Assembly (NCBI GenBank): GCA_024516155.1
Contig: JAJJXM010000017.1
Coordinates: 1-64,000 of the forward strand
Length of the DNA: 64,000 nucleotides
Reading direction: 5' to 3'
DNA from: Pyronema omphalodes
Lineage: Eukaryota > Ascomycota > Pezizomycetes > Pezizales > Pyronemataceae
This document shows positions 32,461 to 45,338 of the stretch, in pieces. The position numbers and the translations under genes are program-made. The notes below the pieces were generated by a model that was not told the origin of the DNA, did not search any database, and saw only the letters and a list, made by a program, of their open reading frames with translations. Numbering within the stretch: the first letter of the stretch is position 1; every line of letters begins with the position of its first letter.

Positions 32461-33754
32461 GCGTGTATATGTTATCAGGTGTTCACGAGGTTCTGGTGAT
32501 AAGGATCGATGTTAGATCCATCTTTTTTCAATCCCCCCCGCCCCCTCTCTCTCTCTTCTGCACTCCGCCATGAGAATAAATACATAACCCACTAAAGCAC
32601 AAAGCACACAAAAGACATCTTAAAAATCCATGTCATACAACACCATAACACCACACCATAACAACCACCTTTTGGATTTCTTTTCACGTATTATGGTATC
32701 GGTATCACTGTTCATGAATTATCACCATGTCCCGCGATAGTCTGAAAACTGGGGGTAGGGGCGCGGAGATGATGGAGTGCCAGGGGGGTTCTTGGGGTTT
32801 AGCAGTTTAGAGTTCGCTTGATGGGTATATAGGCACATACGTATGTACCCAAATGCGTGGGTATGCAGTAGCTCATTGGGATAATTACATTCAAAGTTTT
32901 GATTATTTATTCAGTATAATTATTATTGCTTAGTTTTTTATTCAGTGTCATTATTGTACTTGGTTATTTATGCAGCTACTTTATTTATTTTTTTAAGTTG
33001 TTTTTTTTTCATTTATTTGGTTCGTTGTTTTTATTTTTATTCGCTTTATGATGGTTTGTTATCCCGAATTCCTACGTAACCTCATCAAACCCCAAATCTC
33101 ATATGTATTTCAATCCCTTTCCTTTCCTTTCCCTGTAATCTCAATCTCAGTATGTATAAACTCCGAATCCCAAAAACGCGAAGCACGTGGGTGGGGCGGA
33201 GTTATATGCCAGCATATCTTTCAACTTCACCGCGCGACTAAATATAATTAAACAGCTATATAGCCGGTAGCTAGTTTAGTTAAACTGTACTATAGCTAGT
33301 CTGCAGCTACATAGTCAGATAGTCTAGTTAAACCAACTCCCAGGAACCAGGGGAAGAAAAGGAACCATTTCGCGGTGGATGCTGAATGCTGGATGCTCGA
33401 CACTGGACACTGGAGCATCGAAAGTTTATTTATTTCGTTCGGCTGTGGCGCGTGAGGTGCGTGAGGTGCTTCCTTACCGGCTTACCGAATTACTGGATTT
33501 ATTGAGTTATATTTACCATATAATAAATATGCAGATATACTTTTCAAAAACAGTAATGGCTATAGTAATGAAGATAATCGTTTACCTCGTCGGTTGGCTG
33601 CTTCCGTAGTTGTTTGTTTTCGGTTGTGTTGGTGATACCTCGTCTGTCGGTGGGTCCTGGCCTGGGATGGGATATCTTTACATATGGTGTTTTTGAGGAT
33701 CAGGATCAGGATCGGTTATCGGCTTTAGGAATGCAGGGAGCCTGGTCGGGGCGG

Positions 33755-33845
33755 GGAGCCCGGGGAGCCCGGGGAGCCTGGAGAATCGAGAATCCAGAGT
33801 CCAGAATCCAACCGGGGAGCCCGGGGAGCCCAGGGAGCCCGGGGG
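33755..33845. repeat. GGGGAGCCC minisatellite, interrupted
   Basis: Repeated GGGGAGCCC / GGGGAGCCTG units in two clusters (about 33755-33780 and 33813-33845), separated by AGAATC-type repeats. The G-run spacing could allow G-quadruplex formation. Confidence 0.7.
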
Positions 33846-34110
33846 ATGCAGGTACCAATGCAACCAAGGCAACCCAGGAACCCAGGAACCCGCAGCACTG
33901 AGCAACCAACCAGCAACCAGCAAACAAGCAACTCAGGGCCCAGGAACCAACTCACGCCGGCGCAGCAACATCAGCAGCAACAAAACAAACAGAAGCAGAA
34001 GCAACTTGCAGATCCTATTTTCCCATCGGTGACTGCGAACCGAAGTATTTTATCTTATTTTATCTAGTACATATGATGGCATAGGGACCCACTCTACTCG
34101 GCTGCTTGGA

Positions 34111-34141
34111 CTCCTCCTCCTCCTCCTCCTCCTCCTCCTCC
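34111..34141. repeat. (CTC)n microsatellite
   Basis: About ten uninterrupted CTC triplets. Confidence 0.9.
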
Positions 34142-35630
34142 CCATCCTCCTCCACGCGATTATGAATGGGGGCTAGTGATGGTTTTAGTAGTGGGTATGG
34201 TGAACTATGCGTTATGATTTCTGTGACTACCGTTGTTATTTGATTTGATGTGATGTGATGAGATGAGATGTGGATACGTATGGCATCATAGGTCCGACTG
34301 CCTATCTATCTACCTACCCATCTATCAGTGTAGATGATAACTTTGATTTCCCCTATATATGTATATGTATGTAGATGTACGAGATTCCCCAGACACAGAC
34401 ATAGACACAGACACAGACACCATGGTATGTACCTGCATATGTACCCACGAGATTAAAGAGATTAAAGATTCCCCTACATACATACAGCAGCATACAGCAC
34501 CATGCATATGGCCAGTAGCTCCTACCAACTACCGACTACTGACCTCCAATAGCGCGGCGCGTCATAGGGTTGTTATATCACATCACATCCCATCACATCA
34601 CATCACATCAGGGGATCAGGGGGATCATACCATCATAGGATAGGTATCGTACATAACCAACAAACGTGCGTTTACGGTGCAATTCTCTAGGGAGTATGGT
34701 GGTTATAATAGCTCTCTAATTCTAACTCCAACTCTAACTCCGGCTCCGGCTCCTGCTCCGGCTTTGAATCTTGAACTATGAATTTCTCTGCTACAGTATA
34801 TATCCCGCCCACCTCCCTCAACTCCCCCAGGAAAAAGACCGAAGCGGAGAGACGAAGAGACGAAGAAACGGGGATAGACTCTATACCACGAAACTATATT
34901 AAAGTCCCAACTACATACCTATACACCATACGTAGAACTGCACTACTGTACATCCATCCATCCATACATACATCCATACATACATACAATGAACCATCTT
35001 AGCCCATATCACGTTACCTCGGCTTATCTTGTTCTTTACCGATTCCCAATACTGAAATCTCAAGATGGTTTGCATTAAAAAATCTTTAAACCTTGCATCA
35101 AGTACCCGATCGGTATGTATGCAGGTACCGTGTTTACTACAGTTGTATATATGGTGTACATATGGTGTATGGCAAAAAATTATGTCTGTATGTGCAGTAA
35201 GTGTGGATCTGGATCTGGATTTGTGTGTTATATGTATGTATGTATGTAAGTCAATGCATAGTGTAGTGTAGATCCATAATGTTGGGTATGTACAGTTGCG
35301 TTGGTAGTTGGGAAATCCAGGGGGGATTACAGTCTGTACGAATGGAGCGAAGAGACGAAGAAGCGAAGACACGATGAAGCGAATGCAGGAACAGGAACAG
35401 CAGGAACAGGCACGGGGAACTAGTCTCACAGTTACGACTATATGGGACTAGCTGCGGGGGGACGGGGGGTGGTTGCTTCTGGTTGGGTAGGCTGGGCAGT
35501 CTGGGAAGCCTGGGCTTTATTTATTAATCGAGTTTAGCTATGTAGCTGGAGGAGGCTCTCGGGGTGAATTCGGCGATTCGGCGATTCGGCGATTCGGCGA
35601 TTCGAGGGCTTCAAGGCTTCAAGGGAAGCG

Positions 35631-35720
35631 TTTGCCTTGGATTGCCTTGGGTTGCCTTGGATTGCCTTGGGTTGCCTTGGATTGCCTTGGGTTGCCTTGG
35701 ATTGCCTTGGATTGCCTTGG
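35631..35720. repeat. 10-base minisatellite RTTGCCTTGG, nine copies
   Basis: Nine contiguous 10-base units. The first is TTTGCCTTGG, followed by near-strict alternation of ATTGCCTTGG and GTTGCCTTGG. The alternation implies expansion of a 20-base dimer. Confidence 0.9.
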
Positions 35721-38700
35721 GCTTCTTTGGTTGGGCTTTCATAGCCAAGGCTTCGTTTATTTCGTTTATGTACCTAGGTCCTAATTTATCAAGTCCGGAA
35801 GCTTCTTCGATTCGGTTCGAGTTTTCGGATCCCAAGAGTCTCGGCTGCGTTAACAGCGAAGACAAATGTTCGGGATCAAAGGTGGTTCCGAGGAGCTGGA
35901 TTGATGGATTGTTGTATGCATGTACATACTCTAATGTACATATCCCATCATACACCACCATATGTACATCATGCGAAGAACTACCTATGGATCCCGAGCT
36001 AAGGTAATGTAATGTAAAGTAAAGTAAAGCAACTTTAGAATATTTGTGTAAGTAGGGTATATATATATGCAGAGATGATGGATGTCATCACCAGCACGGA
36101 CAAGCATCAGCATCTATCGACACGACACGGTGTATATAGCAGCCGCTGTAGGAAGTCCGTAATTCTGAATCAACTGCGGTAACATATATCGCACCACTTC
36201 TATCCTCTGTATCTTATACAATTGAACTATCAAACTATTCAACTGTTACATATACAACTCCTCTATATTATATTCAACTTCTATATATTTCCTCTACACG
36301 GCTACATACATCGAATTTACCACGACATATGACATATATAGATAAATTCCGGATCTAAGAAAAAAAAAAAAAGATTCCGGAAAAAGAAGAAGAAGAAGAA
36401 AAAGAGACAGAAGAGTCAAAGAAGGTTTCACTTTTTACTGTTCGACGCTTCTTGTAATTTGATCTGATCTGATCTGTTTTGTTTTTGTTTTTTTGTTTCG
36501 GTTTGTGGCTTTTGGTTTCGGTTTCCTGGTTTCCTGGGTTCGCGGGTTCGTGGTTTTGGTAAATGAACGGAATTAAACTTTAACTTTATCTACGGTGAGA
36601 GATTGACTACATACACACCACTTGATACGGAGGATTGGTCATTGGTAGGGACTTGTAGGAGTGCTTATGTTATGCATAATGTTGAGAATTCGCTCCTCGA
36701 AAGAACTAAGTGTCAAGGAACTATGTAAGTATGCTGTGGGGAAAGTTTTATGTAGGGTATTCAAGGTCTAACTGACGAGATTACTAACACGAAAAATAGA
36801 AAGATAATTGTAAGTGTTTATTTATTTCTTCTTGTTTTGTTTAGCGAACTTTTATATAGTAGTAAAAGATGCTTCAGTTTGTTGAAGTGTAGACTGCAGC
36901 TTACACACTGCATAATTCGGTACTGTATTGGTAACAACATAACATCCTAAACACAACATGACATGACATGGTAACCCCCTTTCCCTTCCCGAAGTACATA
37001 TGCAGCAAACTCGGGTGCATACTCGGGTAACAAAGCCAAAGCCAGGGACGAGATAAGCGCAACTGCAGATGCAGATTAGGATTCCGGACGGAAGCCAGGG
37101 ATCTTTGGGATTATAGATTGAGATGAGATGGATGGAGAAGGAGATGGTCGGAAGTGTACGGATACTGGAAACTGGAAAAGTTTATCTTGAGGATAATTGA
37201 TATGATAAGTAAGGTCCCACTACGTGAAATTATCAATTGAAGAGGCATCTGCCTTTTTTTTGTGAAAAAATTATGAGATGAGTATAGAAGTTGATAGCAT
37301 CTACCTTTTTTAAGCTTCATCCCTTTCACCCTTTCGCCCTTTCGCCCCTCCGTCCTCGAAACTATAATTCGAGAAATGAACAAGATCCTGAAGCATCCTA
37401 TCTATACCTTGTACCGTCCTTCCAATTCGTACATACAATTTGTTTGCACCTTTTGTATCCCCAGCTCATTTCACAAACTCGTAGCATCGCCGTTTCACCT
37501 TCCTCCCATGCCTTGTGCACAGACGACCTGATTTTACCGATTTCGATTGGTTAGTTCAGGTACCAGGGCCAGGGCCAGGGCCATCCAGGTCAGGTCGGGT
37601 CGGGTCCTATTTACGTCCGTGCACAATCCGCGATTTTACTGGAGGCGGTTATAATAACGAGGATTGCAGTACATGTAGAAAAAAAAAATAAGTTATTCCC
37701 ATGACTGTGTTGAGATATTTTCTATAAGCCAGTCAAAAGGGTTCTTCAAAGATAAGAAGATGCTTCTTCAAACACGCTCTTCAATCGCGTGTGCTCATAG
37801 GCTTGGAGATTCGAACATCGGGCTTGCGAGTCGGTCAAGTGACTACAACTGCGGTGTGTACGTACATGGTGGGGCAAACAGGTCTGTCCGCAACAAGGTA
37901 CCAACCATCATACATACAATACACCAGCCAATGCTTTGTGGGGAATCATGGAACTCCGCTGATGGATAACTCTCAGGCTTTTGGATTACAAAGAAGGTTA
38001 TCATGATCCCACGGCTTTTGTCGATACAGCGCGGATGTCCGCAGCCCGATGCTGCGTGCTGTGGACACTGATCGCAATTCGACTTGAAGATTTATCAAGT
38101 GAATTCGTTCTATTTCTTTAGAACGCTTGGGGCGAATTGAGGTGTGCCTTGCTTGAATTCGCAACTCTCGGAGTGAATTGTATGTACCTCGCTTGATTTC
38201 AGAATACTCAAATTCATGGTGACATTCCTACACATACGTCAAGCTTTAGAGTTTAGAAACCGGTTTACTGTATTTAGAGTTTAGTTTTGTGCAGTGACAG
38301 GACGGATGCGACCTGACGACGAGGTGCTTGCTTTAGCTTCAGAATGATTATGATGATTATGATGATGATGATATGATGTTGCTGTTTGTCGTGCACGCAA
38401 CCGAGTTGAGTTGATGATGATGATCACGGATATCCTCCGCAATATTATTGCTGTTATTACTGTTATCGCTGTTTGTAACGAATAAACTTATTACGCATTT
38501 GTGTGTTGATCTCGTTCGTGCTTCTTTCGCTTCGTCTGTCCTTTCATCACATCCTGCAGCAACAGCATCGGCAACAGCTTCTCCTCACTTTTCGCTACCC
38601 ATCGACATCGACATCGACATCTTCCCCTCACTCAGCCAGTCGATCTTCGCCTTCTGCCCTTTTTTTTTTTTTTTTTCTCCCCTGACAGAAAACGTTGCAG

Positions 38701-39179
38701 GTAAATGCACATACCAACAGCTGTGAGGAGGACCACACAACTGCAGTGAGGACAACCAGATCGCCATCCCATCCCATCCCATCATCTCTTTCGTCACACA
38801 CTCAGAATCCAAAAGCGACATCTCACTTTGTCTCGTCACACATTCAGCACGGAAGAAGCAGCTGGAAGCCTGGAGAGACGGACAGAAAAATAATACTCAA
38901 ATACACGCAAAAAAAAACTATACAGTAGCATCCTTCCACACAAACACCAACAGTCGCCATCGCCCCCGCTAGGCGAGAGGGGGGAGGGCCTGACAGAAGC
39001 CCAGACGGAAACCAGAGACAGACCCTCAGACATCTGGAACCACTCTGCATCTGCACACTCCTTTACGCCAGAAGCCCGCCGAAGCCGCAAATCATCTTGT
39101 GCCCGACGAAGTGGAAGAAGTGGAAGAAGGAGAAGAATAGGAACAAGAAATACTTGCGTCGCGCCTAAAGGTACCCAGC

Positions 39180-39907
39180 AACGACCTGTACCAGCACCGT
39201 GTTCTCTCTCCCGTCCTCACTCCCTCACTCACTCACTCCCTCCCTCCCTCCCTACCCCCCACTCCCTTGCTTCTTTCTTACATTCCGATTTGTTTCGCAC
39301 AGTTGCACAGTCGCACAGTCTTTCCAACTGGTCGGGCTTCCTGCCGTGGGTTTGCAGAGGAGGGGTTTCAAAGAGATTTCACGGCATTTCACGGGATTCG
39401 TCTACTCTTCTTTTTTTTTTTTCTTCTCTCTATCGCAGATCTGTTTTCTACGCTCTTTGTGCAAACATTTTTCTGATCATCTCCCTTTCTTCTGCCTAAC
39501 AGTCCCCCACGACGCTCTTTTCCAACCATCAACTATCTCCGCCACCCCCCCCCCTCCCCTCCCTCTCCCCACTCAACACCACCCCCCCTCCCCCCCCCCC
39601 GCCAGAAATCCGACTGCTCTTTTTGTAGCTTAGAGTTATATACTTTTGAGATTGCCGGGATACAGCTCTCGGCTCCTGCTGCATTGCATTCGAACGCCCG
39701 GGATTAGATATTACCAGAAGAGACGCTAGGCCGAGTTTCCCGTTTGGATATCGCCTTTTTTTATCCCGCACCGCCTGTCCCCCAGCTACATACCATACCC
39801 ATACTTTCAAGGACGCCTCCCTTTGAACCCGCGAAAAACATCTTTCGCGAAACACATTCAACCTTCAACGTCGCCAGAGCGGAGATCATACGAAAAACAT
39901 ATACACA
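39180..39907 (+). promoter_or_regulatory. pyrimidine-rich promoter/leader of the kinesin gene
   Basis: A strongly C/T-biased strand with CTCACTCACTCCCTCCC, long C runs at 39545-39554 and 39580-39600, and a T run at 39412-39421. CT-rich tracts immediately upstream of transcription starts are common in filamentous ascomycete housekeeping genes. The start context ACACAATGG at 39904-39911 is favourable. The start site is not determined. Confidence 0.45.
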
Positions 39908-42635
39908 ATGGCGACCACAACGACAACAACAATGCCGCGACAATCCCGCTCATTCAATGCCTCGAAACCTCCTACATCAGCATTACCTGCGCTGCCTACC
40001 TCCCTCAACACGAAGCCTTCGATCAACACGTTACGACGTACCTCTCTTTTACCTTCAAATAGCCCCGCTCGATCATTATCTGGCAGCTTCGCACGGCCAT
40101 CATCGATAATATCACCAACTTCCCCTATCGAGCCAAAACGAGCAGTTTCGATATCCACCTCCTCGTTCCCACAACCACCAAAAGGCGGAAATAGAGTTGC
40201 CAGCTTACCACCACCAAGTCCGAGTGCGTTTCCTAAAAACACTTCCGGATTTCCCTCGAGTCCACTGGCCAGTCCTACAAGAAAGTCAAATCGTGACTCG
40301 GTTCTTGCTCCAATGGCACCATCATCCAAAAACCCTCTATCTTCAAGAGTTTCGAGAGATAGCATAAGGGATAGTGGTGTTGGTTTTCTAAATAGCCCTT
40401 CAACTGGCCCTGGTGACTTTCCATCAAGCCCGACACGAAGCAGGAGTAGCAGCGCCCAGGATAGCTATTCAACTGACCCAACAACAGTAGATATGAGCAG
40501 TGGATTCGACTTGGATGCGCCAAGAGGACGATCAGAGGAACGAGACGGAGGAGACGAGAAGGAAACTAAGGGAAACGTTATCGTCTCGGTACGAGTGCGT
40601 CCCGATGGTCCAGAGGAACAAATGAGTCAGGAGTGGGTGGTGGATGGACGGTACAGCCAAGTCGGATACCGAGGGAAAGACGGAGGAACTTTCGAATACG
40701 ATAACGTTTTCACACCGAGCAGTAATAACGCCCAGGTTTATGAATCATGCGCAAAACGATTGGTGCGACGGGTTATGGAGGGATACCACGGAACTGTGTT
40801 TGCGTATGGTATGACTGGTACAGGAAAAACTTTCAGTATGCAGGGAACGACGGCGAGTCCGGGAGTTATTCCTTTGGCGGTTACCGATATATTTTCGTAC
40901 ATTCGGGAAACACCACATCGGGAGTTTCTACTGAGAGTTAGTTACCTCGAAATTTACAACGAGCGCATTCACGATCTTCTTGCCAGCCAGCCTGGAGCAA
41001 CCGGATTCGTGCCATTGGACCAACAGACAAAGGGGGAGGAAATTAAACTTCGCGAGGACCCTAAAAGAGGAGTTTATGCAACCCCGTTGAAGGAGGAGAT
41101 TGTGCAGAGCCCTACGCAGCTGCTCAAAGTTATCGCCCGCGGAGATCTTTGCCGAAAAGTTAGTAGCACGCAATTCAACTCTCGCTCGTCGCGGTCGCAT
41201 GCAGTGGTGCAAATCGTCGTGGAAAGCAGGGATCGAGTGGCAGGCCAGAACTCGGGAAGTCTAGCGGAGAATCGTCGGGGTGGCATGAACGGCGGTGTTC
41301 GTGTATCCACGTTGTCGCTTATCGATCTTGCTGGATCTGAGCGAGCTGCCGAGAGCAAGGAGCGAAGAACTGAGGGTGCACACATTAACAAGTCGTTGCT
41401 TACCCTAGGAAGTATTATCGCCGGATTGGCAAAGGATTCAGAAAAGGCCAAGGATGCCGGAAGTCATTTACCATACCGTGATTCCAAGCTCACCAGATTA
41501 CTCCAGCCTGCGCTATCTGGAAACTCGTTGATTTCGATTCTTTGTACAGTGTCGGTCCCGTTGGCTACGGCCAGTGGTGCTGCTCACTTGACGAATATCG
41601 GAGAGACGATGAACACGCTCAAATTCGCAGCTCGCGCAAAGAATAACATTCGCTCTCATGCCAAGAAAGGCGACGACGCGATTAACGGAGCCGATCCAGC
41701 CAGTCGAGCATTACTAGAGCGATACCGAGCTGAAATCGCCGAGCTCCGTAGAGAATTGGAAGCGCAAAGAAAAAAGGATGAAGTCGAAACTGCAAGAGAA
41801 TTCGCAAAGGAATTGGCAATTGAACATTCTCTGATGGAAGAGCGCGACCAGGAACGGGTATGCATATTAACTTTATCCCCCATATCCCTTTAGCCGCCCA
41901 TATGCTAACTGAGACTATTATTAGCACTCGGAGCAATTGTTGGAAATGCAGCTCGCGCGTAGCGCTTTGAAAGAAAGAATCGAACATTTAAACCGTTTGA
42001 TCCTTTGCTCGAAATCCTCCGGCGTCAACTCTCCTCGATCCAGCATGATCGCCCTTCCCGCAGGTGGACACTTGTCAATGCTCTCCATGCGGTCTTCCGG
42101 TCCTCTCAACATGGCTCGTCACTCTTCTTCAAGCAGTCTTAACACTTCCGAACAAGATGAAATGGAAAATGGTGAATTTGATAACGACGGAAACGCATCA
42201 ATGGCAGCACAGATCCGGGCTCTGCAAGCAGATCTCGGGGACAAGAACCGTTATATCGCTACCCTTGAGCGACGATTACTACAGGCTAGACGCAGCTCAC
42301 AACCGAGAACTGCTTTCGACCGAAGTCCCCATCGTATGACTGTCAGTGGCGGGGAACAGGTCGTGGCAGAGGGAAGGGTAGAGCTCTTGTTGAAGGAGAA
42401 GGATGATGAGATTGCGGAGCTCAGAGCAAGACTGGATGATAAAGAGCGTATGGTTTCTGCACTCCGGTCCGCAGCGAGAAAGCGAGATGTTGCAGATGTG
42501 GTTGTGAGAAGATCAAGCTGTATAAGTGAAGAAGGTAGTCCAGTTGGAAAACGAGGAAGCAGTAGAAGTTCCAAAGGATTGTTGCTGGGAACTATGGAAG
42601 AGGAAGTAGGAGAAGAAAGAGAGGACTTGTTTTAG
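39908..42635 (+). CDS. kinesin-7 motor, Kip2/Tea2/KipA type
   Basis: Two exons are proposed: 39908-41857 and 41925-42635, with a 67-base intron (GTATGC, GCTAAC branch, TTAG; phase 0). The product has 886 residues. The N-terminal ~215 residues are Ser/Pro/Thr-rich and probably disordered. The motor domain spans ~222-585: VIVSVRVRP, P-loop GMTGTGKT (~300), YNERIHDLL, switch I NSRSSRSHA (~423) and switch II LIDLAGSE (~471), ending in LKFAARAKNIR. A coiled coil follows (LLERYRAEIAELRRELE and EEHSEQLLEMQLARSALKERIEHLNR-type heptads after splicing), then a Ser-rich tail. The Ser/Pro-rich N-terminus before the motor and a short coiled-coil tail are the layout of fungal Kip2/KipA/Tea2. These plus-end motors carry polarity factors to growing microtubule tips. 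Exact orthology was not tested. Confidence 0.88.
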
Positions 42636-45338
42636 ACCTCGGTTCGAGAAGAGAAAATGGTAGATCATATTTGGGTTGGTTATAGGAAGATAGGATAGAC
42701 CGCTTCTGGATGAAGGCGTTATTCTTTCAGTTCTTTTTTGCTGTTTATGGTCCTTTTGTTTATTGTTTTATTTTTATTTGGGGGGTTTTCTTGTTTATTT
42801 TTTTTATTTGTTTTTGTGAAAGCGCAAAGCGCGAAGGAAGTTCTTGTGGTTTTTTCTGTTTCCTTTTTTTGCTTTTGGTGATCGGCGTGGATTGGTGTTT
42901 TTGCTCATTTTTTTTTTCATTTTGCTCTTTTGGGATTTTTTTTAAGGATACTTTTTTTGTGCTTGTTTTTGCAGGGTTGGGCTGCTCTTTTTTGCTTTTC
43001 CTTTTGCTGTAATGTTGTAACTTGTATGTAGGCTATTTTTGTATTTATTTTGTCGTCATCACACACAACCATTACTACCATCCACCACAACCAAACTTTT
43101 TATATTAGCTATAGCAAAGCTTTTTTTTGTAGTATCTAATGTTTCTCTTTTGTTCTTTTTTTATTATGCCTTTTCTTTTTTTTGCTCTGGCTATTTACCT
43201 TTGCTACTTGCTACTTGCTGTAACTTTTGTATTTTTCTTTTCCTGTTTTTCTTTTGTAAATTTTGTTTTCTTTTCCTTGGATTTTTTTTTTCTTGCTCTA
43301 TTTTGCTTTGTTATTATTTTTTTGTCTCTGTTTTCTTTTGTATAAGGAAGGAATGAAGGATGAAAATTGTGGTTGAAGCTCGGGGGCTGCAGAGGGTTAA
43401 TAGGTAGTATATAGTTGGCTTGTAAAGAACTATAAGAAGTACAGTAAGGAAATGAAGAACTGAGAAGTGGTTAATGAGATTAAGATATATGATGGATTTC
43501 TTGCCTGCCTGCTTGCTTGTTCTTGCTTTTAATAAAATCAGTCGTTACTTGTGTTTTGTATGCTTTCGTATAGTTTGGGTTTGTCACAGGATTGGTGATT
43601 TTGTTAGTACTTGGTAGGTACCGTACCCGGATAGATAGTGTTTTGTAACGGTTATACATAGGAATTATGACGTTTCAAAACTGGAGGTTATGTTATATAC
43701 ATGATATGTAGGTATATATACATATAATTACTACAAAAAAAGAAAACCTAGATTAATAAGATTGAATAAAATAGACCAAGTATGTCATCATGTATTACGT
43801 AAAATTTAATAAGATAAGTTAACGATATGAGGGTAATGATTAATCTGTAGACTGTAGCTCTCTGGTTGGTATGTAGATTATTTCTGGATCTGAGGATTGG
43901 GGGGGGGGGGGGGGGGGGGTTATGATTACGTCAATGTCAGTCACTGTGGGAAATTAGCTGAGATCCCGGAATATGTAATGTAACGCTGATTCAAAATTGG
44001 AAGACCTTGTGTTTTTTGACTCCTGCCTACATACTTCATATGTATTTACCACTCACTATCCATCTTTATTCGCCCAAAAATAATATTCCCCCTGATCTCT
44101 CTGCCTCAAAGTTCAGCGCTTGACTGACTTCTGTCCCCGTGCCAGAGGATATGCTAAGACAGGAATCACAACACCCCACCCCCCACCCATGAACCACTAA
44201 ATATCTTCTGATGATTGTGGTTGAAATTTTCTATCAAAAGGGATTTTTGAAGTATTACAATTTCTCGGGAAACTTTGGGGGTTGTGCATGTTTTGATGCT
44301 ATGTCGGCCGGGAACCATATAGGGCGCGCTGTTTTCAAGGCATCCCTTAACGAGAAACCAATGGGTAGACAAGAGTAAGAGATAAGACCGAGGGATTTAT
44401 TAGTTAATAGTTAGTAAAGGAAATAGATATATGTTAAGCATTCGAAGAACTTGAAACCACAATTCAGGAAACCTTTTATATCCAGCGCGATCTGCAGTGA
44501 TAATGTGTGAGCCAGGATGACGTAAGCAGAACCCGACGTTTCTAGAGGCGTGCAGGAATTTTAGTAGTGTCCCTTACCGCAGTGAAAAGATAGCTGCATT
44601 TATTGTCCACGAACGTCAACTCAATTAATATTGCTCGCGGGCCAGAATGGGCCGGACAGGTCCGCCTCGACGATGCGGCAGTCTAATGCAGTCTGCGCTT
44701 AACTCAAGACCGCAGCGGGACAGTTATTCAGTCTGCGCTTAGCAGCTAACCACAAAACAGTAGCTCAGCCGATAAACTAGATGGATTGATCTGGCCTGCA
44801 GCCCCTACTCATGCAATATACGGCTGATCTAATGCATATATTCCGTGAGCCGGTAAGTGCGCATGATGCGCGTCTAAACATCGGTGAAAATATATAAAAA
44901 TAAGGAAAGAAAGGAGTGCTTTGTCACCATACCTTCTGCTTCTGTTTTTATTTCCCTTCACGTCTTGTGGCCTTGGTGTGCACAATTCGAAAATGTTGTG
45001 ATATTCCGGCATTCAACTTGATAGGCAACCTTTATGAGTCGCTGTGTCTATTATCACTCGGCTTCACCGTCAAACCCGCGATACTGAATGTCATAATTAC
45101 AGAAAAAAACAAACTTTTATTATCTGAGGATAGTGCTCATTATTACTCTGTAGCAGCAAACCCTATCCGAAACACAGTTCTCAACAAAACACCAGACCAC
45201 CCAAAATCAAGGATATGCCAAAGTCAAAGAAGGTAATCATGAAAAACCAAAAACTCCAATTAATTTAGTCTGAAATTCCAACGATAAATCCAAAATCGAA
45301 CCATTTTCCATGACTTCTTTTTCATGAGTGTTGGTATC
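42636..45338. other. kinesin 3' flank and gene-free spacer
   Basis: The first ~750 bases are extremely T-rich on the plus strand (many runs of 6-10 T), so hydrophobic-looking frames there are compositional. A run of 21 G lies at 43899-43919. Short direct repeats CAGTCTGCGCTTA occur around 44689 and 44729. No gene is seen. Confidence 0.5.

Larger units (their letters stand above)
29450..33340. other. AT-rich gene-free tract with diverged duplicated blocks
   Basis: No frame longer than ~85 codons looks coding. The sequence is AT-rich and contains at least two diverged copies of a ~0.7 kb block (listed separately); a third, weaker relative may lie at ~29740-30360. From 32880 to 33050 it is T-rich with TTATTTATT runs. 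Confidence 0.5.
33341..39179. other. long simple-repeat field upstream of the kinesin gene
   Basis: No gene is supported. The tract is a mosaic of short tandem repeats: GGGGAGCCC near 33755-33845, (CTC)n at 34111-34141, CACAGA near 34393-34420, CATCACAT near 34580-34610, CATACATC near 34955-34985, GGCGATTC at ~35570-35600, a 10-base minisatellite at 35631-35720, AAG-rich at 36385-36410, and GATGAT near 38350-38375. Open frames within it follow the repeats and are not genes. It may include a very long promoter or leader for the kinesin. Confidence 0.5.

Noticed and set aside
33614..33955. Gly/Pro/Arg-rich frames on both strands
   Set aside because: They are translations of the GGGGAGCCC repeats and occur in several frames at once.
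35564..36007. 147-codon plus-strand frame with repeated CLGLPWIAL
   Set aside because: The repetition comes directly from the 10-base minisatellite, whose length is compatible with every frame; the rest is not protein-like.
38662..38677. T16 run as a possible retroelement tail
   Set aside because: No element body, target duplication or coding remnant adjoins it; it sits in the pyrimidine-rich kinesin leader region.
42710..43356. Hydrophobic plus-strand frames resembling membrane proteins
   Set aside because: The DNA is extremely T-rich (Phe/Leu/Cys codons by composition), lies in the kinesin 3' flank and has no family resemblance.
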